Positions 8,348 to 15,694 of a stretch of 41,128 nt of DNA are shown in pieces. Within the stretch, counting starts at the first letter, position 1. Each line of letters opens with the position of its first letter. The DNA comes from Ruminococcus sp. (lineage in GTDB: Bacteria > Bacillota > Clostridia > Oscillospirales > Acutalibacteraceae). Both the position numbers and the translations under genes were made by a program. The DNA is taken from contig JAFTIP010000009.1 of assembly GCA_017456845.1 (NCBI GenBank), forward strand, positions 1 through 41,128. The letters are read 5' to 3'. The notes under the pieces are model-generated. The model worked only from the letters and a program-made list of their open reading frames with translations, did not search any database and was not told where the DNA came from.

Positions 8348-9781
8348 TTATAGTAAATTAGCTATTTTTTTCTGAATAAGGGTTGCATCTTTTATGTTTA
8401 CCTTGCCGTCAGGTTTATAATCTGCAAGTAAAATCTGCTCATCATCAAGGCTGGCGATTTTTGCAATGTACTTCTGGATTAACGTTGCATCACGAATATT
8501 TAATTTTCCATCGCGGTTTACGTCGCCAAGGTCATATTTAAGCTCCGGTGCTGTGGGGCGGGTTGTGGGGTCAGGCTGAGTTTCGCCTTCTGTAGGCTCA
8601 GTCTTTTCGTTGGTAGGAGCTGTGGACCCAGTGGGCTCGATAACTTCCGTAGTTATTGAAGGAACAGATTCTGAGGGCTCGGTAGCGTTCATAGTTACTG
8701 AAGGAACAGACTCTGAAGGCTCAGTCACCTCTGTAGTAACGGGAGCAGTTGTCTCCTGAGGCTCAGTTGTTATGGGCGCGGTTACTTCGGTTGGCTCTTG
8801 GGCTTCTGTCGTTGTTTCCGGCTGGGTTATATTAGCAGAAGGCTCTGTAGGCTTAACGTATTGGGTTACTTGTACATCGCCTCTGAGGCTTACACCTTTT
8901 GAGCAAATATTGCTGAAAAGAAAGTAAGACTCCTCACCGCCTAATTTGGACATTTCCTGAACAGTAAACTCAATATTTGTTTCGCCTGTGCCGATAACTG
9001 TAAAATCAAGGCTTATAAACAACTTTTCGTCGGTAAAATCGTAGCCATCAAGGCAGGATGCATTGGCGGCTACCACGCCGGGATAATCAGAGTTATATAC
9101 AACGTCCTCTAAATTAGGGCAGTTTTTGAGAGCTTCAGCCTCATTATCGGTAATTTCAGGATTATCAGACGTTATCTTGGTAAGCTTGAGTTTATCTTCA
9201 TTAAAGCTTGCTATACTCTGAACGTCTTCAAATACTTTATCCGCCTTAAGATAAATTTCGTAAGAAATTTTGTCGCCTATGTTTGCATGCACACTTATGT
9301 TTCCGATATTAAGCTTAAGACTCTCACCCGAATCACCGGGAGCTTCTACTCCCTCTTTTAAAACCTGAAGCTTGTTATTTTCGGTATTATATGAAAAAGT
9401 GTAATTTCCGCCTGTAGCAACAAGTGTACACTTGGCATTTATAGTTTCGCTTAATTTCCATCCCGATGTTGAAATCGTAACCGTAGTATCATTAATCGTG
9501 CCGGGATGTCCAAAGGTGTTTCCGTTGTCAATCACTCTGAACTGATAGTTACCCTTTGCAAGCTCAACGGTTGTGCTGAAATTAACGCCGTCAACACTTT
9601 CCATAGCTACAGAAGAATCATGAGCAAAGCTTGCTTCGAGAAACACGGTATGGCTTTCTGCTTTGCTTGAAGCAAAGCTTGTTAAGCTAAGTGCACTGAT
9701 ATTAATATTATAAGAGAAAACGCAGAACAAAAGAAAAACGCAAGCCAAAACCTTGGCGAAAGACCCTTTAACCTTTCTCAC
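8348..9781 (-). CDS. Secreted dockerin protein with starch-binding-like and cohesin-like modules (amylosome-like)
   Basis: A protein of 477 residues starting at GTG 9781, which lies 7 bases after AGGTG; an earlier in-frame GTG (9790) overlaps that site. Order: signal peptide; X25-like module (about 40-145, with GNYQFRVIDNGNTFGHPGTI and GGNYTFSYNTENNKLQVL); cohesin-like module (about 150-300, ANIGDKISYEIYLKADKVFE); a 100-residue linker rich in Thr, Pro and Glu with near repeats of TEPSESVPS; and a C-terminal type I-like dockerin (about 416-477). The dockerin has two F-hand repeats, GDVNRDGKLNIRDATLIQKY and YKPDGKVNIKDATLIQKK; in the second the usual Asn at loop position 3 is Lys. Dockerins plug into cohesins of cell-surface scaffolds, so the protein probably joins an amylosome- or cellulosome-like complex. 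Having a cohesin-like and a dockerin module together would make it an adaptor, if the former is a real cohesin. Confidence 0.78.
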   Translation of the reverse strand: MRKVKGSFAKVLACVFLLFCVFSYNINISALSLTSFASSKAESHTVFLEASFAHDSSVAMESVDGVNFSTTVELAKGNYQFRVIDNGNTFGHPGTINDTTVTISTSGWKLSETINAKCTLVATGGNYTFSYNTENNKLQVLKEGVEAPGDSGESLKLNIGNISVHANIGDKISYEIYLKADKVFEDVQSIASFNEDKLKLTKITSDNPEITDNEAEALKNCPNLEDVVYNSDYPGVVAANASCLDGYDFTDEKLFISLDFTVIGTGETNIEFTVQEMSKLGGEESYFLFSNICSKGVSLRGDVQVTQYVKPTEPSANITQPETTTEAQEPTEVTAPITTEPQETTAPVTTEVTEPSESVPSVTMNATEPSESVPSITTEVIEPTGSTAPTNEKTEPTEGETQPDPTTRPTAPELKYDLGDVNRDGKLNIRDATLIQKYIAKIASLDDEQILLADYKPDGKVNIKDATLIQKKIANLL

Positions 9782-9808
9782 GCATATCACCTCATATTTT
9801 ATACACTA

Positions 9809-9837
9809 ATGATATCAGCTTTTTAAGGTCAATTCAA
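9809..9837 (-). promoter_or_regulatory. Candidate promoter of the dockerin gene
   Basis: Minus-strand TTGAAT (9832-9837) and TATCAT (9809-9814) are 17 bases apart, about 28 bases before the GTG start. The rest of the 240-bp gap to the upstream operon holds that operon's terminator and no recognisable gene. Confidence 0.45.
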
Positions 9838-9974
9838 TTGGCAGTAGTCATAATCTGTTAATGAAGGAGGGTTATTATTTTGGGCTTTTTTCAGCCTTAG
9901 ATTAAGACTTGCAAGTAAAGTTCCTGAAATTTGCCTTATGCTTATATTTTAGCTTTGTGTAAAAGGCAAAAAGC

Positions 9975-10008
9975 AAAAAAAAAGACTGCCCCACAAAAGT
10001 GAGGCAGT
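9975..10008 (-). terminator. Terminator of the sugar ABC importer operon
   Basis: A 10-bp stem with one wobble (9985-9994 with 9999-10008, loop AAAA) is followed on the minus strand by a long U run (A-rich 9975-9983 on the plus strand). It lies 14 bases after the permease stop codon. Confidence 0.9.
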
Positions 10009-10022
10009 AGTTTTTAATGTGA

Positions 10023-10892
10023 TTAACCTTTAACTGCACCTGCAGCAACACCTTTGATAATGTGCTTCTGGCAAGTAAGGTAGAATACGATAACGGGAAT
10101 AATGCTGAGTAGGATAAGTGCCATAGTTGCACCTAAGTCTACTGTGCCGTAGCTTCCCTTGAGGTACTGGATATGAATAGGAATTGTCATATACTTCGTT
10201 CTGTCCAGTACAAGGTAAGGCAGGAGGTAGTCGTTCCATACCCACATAATCTCAAGAATAGCAACAGAGATAATTGTGGGCTTAAGCATAGGAAGTACAA
10301 CCTTGAAGTAGGTTCTGAAAGGACCGCAGCCGTCAATAGCGGCGGCTTCTTCAATTTCAAGAGGTATACTCTTTACAAAGCCTGTAAACATAAACACCGC
10401 AAGTCCTGCACCAAAACCTAAATAGATAACAGGAATTGTCCAAGGGGTGTTAAGCTTTAAGGTATCTGCAGTTTTCGAAAGGGTAAACATAACCATCTGG
10501 AAAGGAATAACCATTGAGAAAACGCAGGCATAATAAACAACCTTGCAGAAAATTGAGTTAACTCTGGAAATAAACCAAGCTGCCATCGATGTAAAGAAAA
10601 TAATAAGGAAAGTAGAAAGCAGAGTAATAACCAAGCTCCAGAGAACTGACTGCCAGAAGGGATAACCGCCAAAGGTCATGCCCTTGGTAAAGTTATCGAA
10701 ACCTGCCCAGCTTTCAGCATTCGGCAACGCAAAAGTATCGGTTTTTACGAAAGTGTTCTTCTTAAAAGAGTTAAGCACAACCATAAAAACAGGCATAACG
10801 TAGAATATAGAAACTAAGGTGAAGAGTATGGTAAGCCAAAGCTTTTTGGGCTTAGCCTTTAAAGGCTTTACTTTATTTGCTTTAGTAGTCAT
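10023..10892 (-). CDS. Carbohydrate ABC transporter permease, MalG type
   Basis: An inner-membrane permease of 289 residues with six hydrophobic segments. The binding-protein-dependent EAA loop that contacts the ATPase is EEAAAIDGCGPFRTYFKVVLP (about 184-204), and it ends in the usual GVAAGAVKG tail. ATG 10892 overlaps the stop of the preceding permease as TAATG, with GGAGGTG upstream. It pairs with the MalF-type permease and the lipoprotein of this operon. No ATPase is encoded with them, so a shared MsmX-type ATPase elsewhere is expected. The substrate is an oligosaccharide or monosaccharide that cannot be named from sequence. Confidence 0.9.
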   Translation of the reverse strand: MTTKANKVKPLKAKPKKLWLTILFTLVSIFYVMPVFMVVLNSFKKNTFVKTDTFALPNAESWAGFDNFTKGMTFGGYPFWQSVLWSLVITLLSTFLIIFFTSMAAWFISRVNSIFCKVVYYACVFSMVIPFQMVMFTLSKTADTLKLNTPWTIPVIYLGFGAGLAVFMFTGFVKSIPLEIEEAAAIDGCGPFRTYFKVVLPMLKPTIISVAILEIMWVWNDYLLPYLVLDRTKYMTIPIHIQYLKGSYGTVDLGATMALILLSIIPVIVFYLTCQKHIIKGVAAGAVKG

Positions 10893-11824
10893 TACTGCTG
10901 CACCTCCTTATCGCGGGTAGATTTAAGCTGAACAAGTCCGATACAAGCAACCAGAATAAAGAACATAACCGCCTTAGCCTGTGCAACACCGCGTGAGGTT
11001 GAAGCCTGACCATAGAAGGTATTGTAAATATTAAGAGCAAGCATTTCGGTAGTATGAACCGAAGAACCGTCGGGATTGATAATATAGGGCAAACCGCCTG
11101 TAAGAGCAAGGTTCTGGTCAAAGAGCTTGAAGCCGTTTGTAAGAGATAGGAAAGTACAAATTGTAATGGAAGGCATAACGTTGGGAATTGTAATTCTCGT
11201 TAAAGTCTGCCAAGACGAGGCACCGTCAATCTTGGCGGCCTCTATCATATCCTCAGGAACAGCCTGTAAGCCTGCAACGTAGATAATCATCATATAGCCT
11301 ACCTGTTGCCAGCACATAAGGATAATAAGTCCCCAGAAGCCCCAAGTTTTGTTAAGCAGGATAGATGTACCATAAGCACCTAAAATGCCGTCAAAAATCA
11401 TGCTCCAGATATAACCCAGAACAATACCGCCGATAAGGTTAGGCATAAAGAAAACCGTACGGAAGATATTTGTACCTTTAATGCCCTGAGTAAGTGCGTA
11501 AGCTACTACAAAGGCAAGCACGTTGATTAAAATAACCGAAACAACCGCAAAAAGTGCAGTAAAACCGAAAGAATAGCGGAAGCTTTCGTCTGCAAAGGCC
11601 TTTACATAGTTTGAAAAGCCCACCCATTGCCAGTTGCTTGTTGTTTTAAACTTACAGAATGATAAAAACATTCCGTGTAAAAACGGCCATACAAATCCAA
11701 TGCAGAAAGCCGCAACCATAGGCAAAAGGAAAAACCAACCCTGCCTGCGAATAGGACGTCTTAAAAGCTTGGAATTAACCGCTGCTCCGCTGTACGCCTT
11801 TTTCTTCTTTTTCTTTTTTTCCAT
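10892..11824 (-). CDS. Carbohydrate ABC transporter permease, MalF/UgpA type
   Basis: A permease of 310 residues with a very basic N-terminus (MEKKKKKKKAYSG), six membrane segments and an EAA loop (EDMIEAAKIDGASSWQTLTRITIPNVMPS, about 210-238). GGAGGTGG precedes the start. Sizes and motifs fit the MalF/UgpA half of a CUT1 importer. It sits 251 bases downstream of the binding-protein gene; that gap holds a stem-loop terminator and a repeat element, so the permeases are probably made at lower levels than the binding protein. The downstream permease overlaps by one base. Confidence 0.9.
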   Translation of the reverse strand: MEKKKKKKKAYSGAAVNSKLLRRPIRRQGWFFLLPMVAAFCIGFVWPFLHGMFLSFCKFKTTSNWQWVGFSNYVKAFADESFRYSFGFTALFAVVSVILINVLAFVVAYALTQGIKGTNIFRTVFFMPNLIGGIVLGYIWSMIFDGILGAYGTSILLNKTWGFWGLIILMCWQQVGYMMIIYVAGLQAVPEDMIEAAKIDGASSWQTLTRITIPNVMPSITICTFLSLTNGFKLFDQNLALTGGLPYIINPDGSSVHTTEMLALNIYNTFYGQASTSRGVAQAKAVMFFILVACIGLVQLKSTRDKEVQQ

Positions 11825-11919
11825 TTTTCCACCTCCGAAAGAGTTGCAAAGCTATGCTTTGCTGTTATATTTAACCCGTGGGGTCATATAAATCTGCCCT
11901 GCGGACAAAGCACCACTTA

Positions 11920-11979
11920 GTAGGGAACGCATTTATGCGTTCCGAGTTTTTCTACGAAATGGATAAATCCATTCCCTAC
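11920..11979. repeat. Small MITE-like palindromic element
   Basis: A 60-base unit bounded by GTAGGGAA (11920-11927) and its exact complement TTCCCTAC (11972-11979). Inside are two perfect hairpins: GGAACGCA (11924-11931) with TGCGTTCC (11936-11943), and AATGGA (11958-11963) with TCCATT (11968-11973). The inner and outer pairings share bases, so it can fold as one cruciform or two hairpins. It has no coding capacity and looks like a dispersed intergenic repeat. Confidence 0.6.
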
Positions 11980-12004
11980 AACGCTAATATAATTCTGCTT
12001 TATC

Positions 12005-12035
12005 AAAAACGGGGCGAGCACTAAACTCGCCCCGT
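12005..12035 (-). terminator. Stem-loop terminator between binding-protein and permease genes
   Basis: ACGGGGCGAG (12009-12018) pairs perfectly with CTCGCCCCGT (12026-12035) around a 7-base loop, with a U5 tail on the minus strand (12005-12009). It should end or reduce most transcripts after the binding-protein gene. Confidence 0.88.
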
Positions 12036-12075
12036 TTGTTAGCAACAAATTAAGTTTTATCTGTATTAACAGAAA

Positions 12076-13359
12076 TTACTGATTTGCAGCAGCGTACTGA
12101 GTTGCCCAACCGTCTACGAAAGCAGCTTCAACCTTCTCCCAAGTTGCGTCAGAGGGATTAGCGTTGTAGTCGTTGAGAGCAGCAACTAAAGCTGCACGGT
12201 ATGCATCAACATTGGGCTGGAAGTTTGTAACCCAAGGCATTGTGTAGTTGCCAGCAGCTGCATAAGTGTTAGCCTGTGCAAGGAAGGGGTTAGTAGAAGC
12301 TGCAGCATTCTTGTAAGGCATAACGCCGAATGTAGCAACAGCCTTCTCAGAAGCCTCAGCGTCTGTTACCATCCAGTACATAAAGTCAAGAGTTGCCTTT
12401 ATGTCAGCTTCAGATGCTTCAGCATTAACTGCCCAGTAGTTCTCTGTACCGCAGTTAAGACCAGCCTTCTCTTCGCCTTCAACGCCGCAGTAGTAAGGAA
12501 TCATTGTGAGGTCTTCAGCCTTCATACCAGCTTCTGCAAGACCGGACCACTCCCAGTTACCGTTAGCATAGAAGAGAGCCTTCTCTGTCTTAAACTGGTT
12601 AGCAGCGTCATGACCGCCTGTTGCAAGCTCTGCACGAGGTGTAGCAGAGTTTACGCACATAAGGTCATAGAGAGCCTTGTAGTTATCCATGTATGTACCC
12701 TTGATTTCTGCAGGGCAAGATGTCCAAGCAGCGGGATCGTCAACTGACTCATAGTAGTACTCGAGGTTTGCAAGGTGACCTGTGAATCTCCAAGAAGAAG
12801 AATCGTCCATATCTGTAGCGGAGAAAGCATCGAAACCGAGCTCAGCTGCACGAGCGTGAACGTCTTCTGCAACAGTCTTAAGTGTCTCGAAGTTCTTGAT
12901 GTAATCCTTTGCATAGCCAGCCTTTTCAAGAAGCTTTGTGTTTACGATGATGCCGTAGCACTCGTAGCAGTAGCCGATGGAGCAAAGCTTGCCGTCAGCG
13001 TCCTTAAGCTGGTAAGAGGGGTCGGAAAGCTCTTTAGCAATAGCTGTGTCTGTAAGGTCGTAGCAGTACTCGCCCCACTGATCAACAGCAGCAGAGTTAC
13101 CAACAACAAAGATTGTGGGAACCTTTGATTTATCCATCTCAGCTGTAAGAGTCTCATTGTATGTACCGGAAGCAGCAGTGAGGATCTCAACCTCTACGCC
13201 TGTCTCTTCTGTATACATAGCTGCAATTTCTTTAAGAGCTTCGTCAGACTCGGGCTTGAAGTTAAGCCAGTAAACGGAACCCTTTTCCTCTGTGCCGCCG
13301 CAAGCTACTAAAGAGAGAGCTAATACAGCAACGAGAAGAAGTGCGAAAAACTTTTTCAT
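12076..13359 (-). CDS. Sugar ABC transporter substrate-binding lipoprotein
   Basis: A protein of 427 residues. The open frame extends 32 codons upstream, but ATG 13359 begins a clear lipoprotein signal (MKKFFALLLVAVLALSLVACGG) and has GGAAG 8 bases before it. The mature part has the fold signature of CUT1 binding proteins: an early VYWLNFKPESDEALKEIAAMY strand-helix, YTEETGVEVEILTA, and a late TFGVMPYKNAA region. It should be anchored outside the membrane and deliver a sugar to the two downstream permeases. Signal sequence and family are secure; the ligand is not. Confidence 0.9.
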   Translation of the reverse strand: MKKFFALLLVAVLALSLVACGGTEEKGSVYWLNFKPESDEALKEIAAMYTEETGVEVEILTAASGTYNETLTAEMDKSKVPTIFVVGNSAAVDQWGEYCYDLTDTAIAKELSDPSYQLKDADGKLCSIGYCYECYGIIVNTKLLEKAGYAKDYIKNFETLKTVAEDVHARAAELGFDAFSATDMDDSSSWRFTGHLANLEYYYESVDDPAAWTSCPAEIKGTYMDNYKALYDLMCVNSATPRAELATGGHDAANQFKTEKALFYANGNWEWSGLAEAGMKAEDLTMIPYYCGVEGEEKAGLNCGTENYWAVNAEASEADIKATLDFMYWMVTDAEASEKAVATFGVMPYKNAAASTNPFLAQANTYAAAGNYTMPWVTNFQPNVDAYRAALVAALNDYNANPSDATWEKVEAAFVDGWATQYAAANQ

Positions 13360-13499
13360 TTGTGTTTCTTCCTTTCTTAATATAAAATGAAAATTTTGAT
13401 ATTCTGCATCCTTAACAGAACATCGTAACCGCAGGAGCATTTCGACAAAATTCACAAAATATAGGAATTCCGGAAAAACTTCCCTTTAATTACACTCAT

Positions 13500-13528
13500 A
13501 TAATACCTTTTGAAATGTCAATTGTCAA
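13500..13528 (-). promoter_or_regulatory. Promoter of the sugar ABC importer operon
   Basis: Minus-strand TTGACA (13523-13528) and TATTAT (13500-13505) are exactly 17 bases apart. The transcript would have a leader of about 135 bases. This is part of the 391-bp gap between the binding-protein gene and glnA, which also holds the glnA terminator, a possible cre site and the hairpin repeats. Confidence 0.8.
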
Positions 13529-13543
13529 TAATTTATTAATAAA

Positions 13544-13558
13544 ATGTAATCGTTTTTT
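13544..13558 (+). promoter_or_regulatory. Possible cre (CcpA) site upstream of the sugar operon
   Basis: ATGTAATCGTTTTTT agrees with the cre consensus WTGNAANCGNWNNCW at all fixed positions but one (T for the C near the end). It lies about 15 bases upstream of the -35 box. The match is in an AT-rich stretch and could be chance. Confidence 0.25.
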
Positions 13559-13619
13559 ATTAAAAGTCAATAACCAACTTGTTCTATTGGCAAATTTTAT
13601 CCAAACAAAAATACTGTCT

Positions 13620-13657
13620 AAAAAGCAAAAACAGACCTGAGAAAATTCAGGTCTGTT
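13620..13657 (-). terminator. glnA: Terminator of glnA
   Basis: An 11-bp perfect stem (13630-13640 with 13647-13657) is followed on the minus strand by TTTTTGCTTTTT. It lies about 95 bases beyond the glnA stop, after three further hairpins. Confidence 0.88.
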
Positions 13658-13682
13658 ATTTGTTTTATAGTGTGAAAGTTGC

Positions 13683-13754
13683 TTCATATCCTGCAGATAT
13701 TTCATAAATCCCCACGGGATTTATTTCATTAAGCTAAAACAAAGTTTTAGCTTA
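13683..13754. repeat. Array of three hairpins joined by TTCAT at the glnA 3' end
   Basis: Three palindromes follow one another: ATATC/GATAT (13686-13700), ATAAATCCC/GGGATTTAT with loop CAC (13704-13724), and TAAGCTAAAAC/GTTTTAGCTTA with loop AAA (13730-13754). Each is preceded by TTCAT (13683, 13701, 13725). The last one includes the glnA stop codon. This modular pattern of different palindromes with one shared spacer resembles dispersed intergenic repeats of gut Clostridia. Confidence 0.6.
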
Positions 13755-15188
13755 GAGGTCGTAATACTGACCAAACTCTGCGGGATGAGGAATCTGATTG
13801 ATCTTGGAAGCCTCTGCACGCTTATTCTTAATCCAGAGCTTAAGAAGTCTCTCGGGGAATACACCGCCTGCTGTTAAGTACTCATAGTCAGCCTCAAGAG
13901 CATCAAGTGCTTCGTCCAAAGTCTTGGGAAGACCCTGAAGCTTTGCCTTTTCCTCGTCGGAGAGGTTGTAAAGGTTGTAGTCGTAGGGACCCCAGCCGTT
14001 CTTCTCGGGGTCAATCTTATTCTTAACACCGTCGAGACCTGCCATAAGAATTGCAGCATAAGCATAGTAGGGGTTGCATGTTGCGTCGGGATTTCTTAAC
14101 TCAAAACGCTTTGTCTCAGGGCTCTTTGCGTATGCAGGAATACGGATAACAGCACTTCTGTTAGAAGTAGCGTAACCGATTGTAACAGGAGCCTCATAAC
14201 CGGGCACAAGACGCTTGTAAGAGTTTGTGGAGGGGTTAGTAATTGCACAAAGGGATGCAGCGTGCTTTAATAGGCCGCCCATAAACCAGTGAGCAATATC
14301 AGAAAGACCTGAGTAACCCTTTTCGTCGAAGAAGAGGGGCTTGCCGTCTTTAAAGAGGAGCATATGAACGTGCATACCGTTACCTGCCTCGCCAAAAATA
14401 GGCTTGGGCATAAATGTAGCAGTTTTACCGTTCTTAACAGCCTCGTTCTTAACAACATACTTGATAATCATGGTCTTGTCAGCCATTTCCAGCATATCGC
14501 CAAGCTCAACCTCGATTTCAACCTGACCTGAACCGCCAACCTCGTGGTGGTGGTACTTAACCTTAACGCCCCACTCCTCTAAGAGTAAGCACATCTTGCT
14601 TCTGAGGTCGTATGTAATATCCTGAGGAGCAGCAATGTGGTAACCGCCGTGCTGGGGAACCTGATAGCCGAAGTTCTGAACCTCGTTCTCGCCTGTGTTC
14701 CACTGAGCCTGGTCTGTGTCTACCTCATAAGCTACCTTGTTTGACTTGCACTCATAGCTTACATGGTCAAGAAGATGGAACTCGAACTCAGGGCCGATAA
14801 TCATCTGGTCTGCAATGCCTGTTTCCTTCATATACTCCTGTGCACGGATAGCAACGTTTCTGGGGTACTGGTCGAAGGGGCGGTTAGGCTCACCTACGTT
14901 ACCGATGATGCAAACGTCACCTGTCATTGTAAGTGTGTCTTCAACGAAGGGGTCAACCTTTGCAGATGCAAGGTTAGGAATGAACACCATATCGCTCTTT
15001 TCAACAGCGGCAAAACCGTAGTTAGAGCCGTCAAAGCCGATACCGTAAGTCATGGTATCCTCGGTAAGACGAGCTGTGGGGATAGTGATGTGTCTCCAAC
15101 GGCCGTTGATGTCGATCATTTTGAAGTCGATCATCTTGATGCCGTTGTCTTTACAGAAAGCCTGAACCTCTGCTACTGTTTTAAACAT
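13752..15188 (-). CDS. glnA: Type I glutamine synthetase
   Basis: A cytoplasmic enzyme of 478 residues that makes glutamine from glutamate, ammonia and ATP as a dodecamer. Visible motifs: the N-terminal beta-grasp (DGSNYGF), metal and glutamate ligands (GPEFEFHL, near residue 130), GYHIAAPQD, the HHHEVGGSGQVEIEVE segment, KPIFGEAGNGMHVHM, and NRSAVIRIPAY with NPDATCNPYYAYAAILMAGLDG. The start ATG 15188 has GGAGGAA 8 bases upstream. The C-terminus (NLYNLSDEE, LEADYEYLTAGGVF, PHPAEFGQYYDL) and the length look, from memory of E. coli GlnA, more like the GSI-beta branch than the shorter GSI-alpha of Bacilli, with a Tyr at the adenylylation-loop position. It has its own promoter and terminator. 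Confidence 0.95.
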   Translation of the reverse strand: MFKTVAEVQAFCKDNGIKMIDFKMIDINGRWRHITIPTARLTEDTMTYGIGFDGSNYGFAAVEKSDMVFIPNLASAKVDPFVEDTLTMTGDVCIIGNVGEPNRPFDQYPRNVAIRAQEYMKETGIADQMIIGPEFEFHLLDHVSYECKSNKVAYEVDTDQAQWNTGENEVQNFGYQVPQHGGYHIAAPQDITYDLRSKMCLLLEEWGVKVKYHHHEVGGSGQVEIEVELGDMLEMADKTMIIKYVVKNEAVKNGKTATFMPKPIFGEAGNGMHVHMLLFKDGKPLFFDEKGYSGLSDIAHWFMGGLLKHAASLCAITNPSTNSYKRLVPGYEAPVTIGYATSNRSAVIRIPAYAKSPETKRFELRNPDATCNPYYAYAAILMAGLDGVKNKIDPEKNGWGPYDYNLYNLSDEEKAKLQGLPKTLDEALDALEADYEYLTAGGVFPERLLKLWIKNKRAEASKINQIPHPAEFGQYYDL

Positions 15189-15224
15189 ATATATTCCTCC
15201 TAAATAGAATGGATTTACACTACG

Positions 15225-15254
15225 AATATATCACAAAACGCGACACTTCGTCAA
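15225..15254 (-). promoter_or_regulatory. Promoter of glnA
   Basis: Minus-strand TTGACG (15249-15254) and TATATT (15225-15230) with an 18-base spacer, about 30 bases from the GGAGGAA site of glnA. This makes glnA a separate transcript from the upstream ior operon, although no hairpin terminator is seen between them. Confidence 0.65.
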
Positions 15255-15262
15255 TAAAAATC

Positions 15263-15694
15263 TTAAATTTCTGCTACCTGCTCCTGAGTAATGCATTTAA
15301 TGCCTTCCTTTAAAAGGAGCTCAGCAACTTTCTCGTTGTCTGTAACTCTTAAAACAACGTATGCATGATGAGGAGTTGAGCCGTTGAAAGCATACATATA
15401 CTCTACGTTTATGTCGCCGTCATTAAGCACTCTTACAACTGTAGCAAGAGCACCGGGCTCGTTTCTCAGCCTTGCACCTACAACAGCGGTTTCGGTAACA
15501 ATGCAGTTTTTGCTTCTGAGCACTGCAAGAGCTTTGTCGGTATCGGAAACGATAAGTCTTAAAATACCGAAATCCTGAGTGTCGGCAATTGACATTGCAC
15601 GAAGGTCTATATTTTCTTTTGCAAGGGTATCTGTAATTTCCACAAGAGAACCCTTTTTATTCTCAACGAAAACTGAAATCTGGCGGATAGACAT
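15263..15694 (-). CDS. Double ACT-domain amino acid-binding protein
   Basis: A small protein of 143 residues made of two ACT domains in tandem: MSIRQISVFVENKKGSLVEITDTLAKENIDLRAM (first) and VVGARLRNEPGALATVVRVLNDGDINVEYMYAF (second). It has no catalytic domain. Stand-alone double-ACT proteins of this type commonly sit next to phenylacetate-CoA ligase genes and are thought to sense an amino acid. Its ATG overlaps the stop of the ligase gene (TAATG), so the two are translationally coupled. It is the last gene of the five-gene operon. Confidence 0.88.
   Translation of the reverse strand: MSIRQISVFVENKKGSLVEITDTLAKENIDLRAMSIADTQDFGILRLIVSDTDKALAVLRSKNCIVTETAVVGARLRNEPGALATVVRVLNDGDINVEYMYAFNGSTPHHAYVVLRVTDNEKVAELLLKEGIKCITQEQVAEI

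Noticed and set aside
9865-9900. Tiny frame after GGAGGG with a TTG start (about 6 codons)
   Set aside because: Too short, poor start codon, no downstream gene on that strand within reach.
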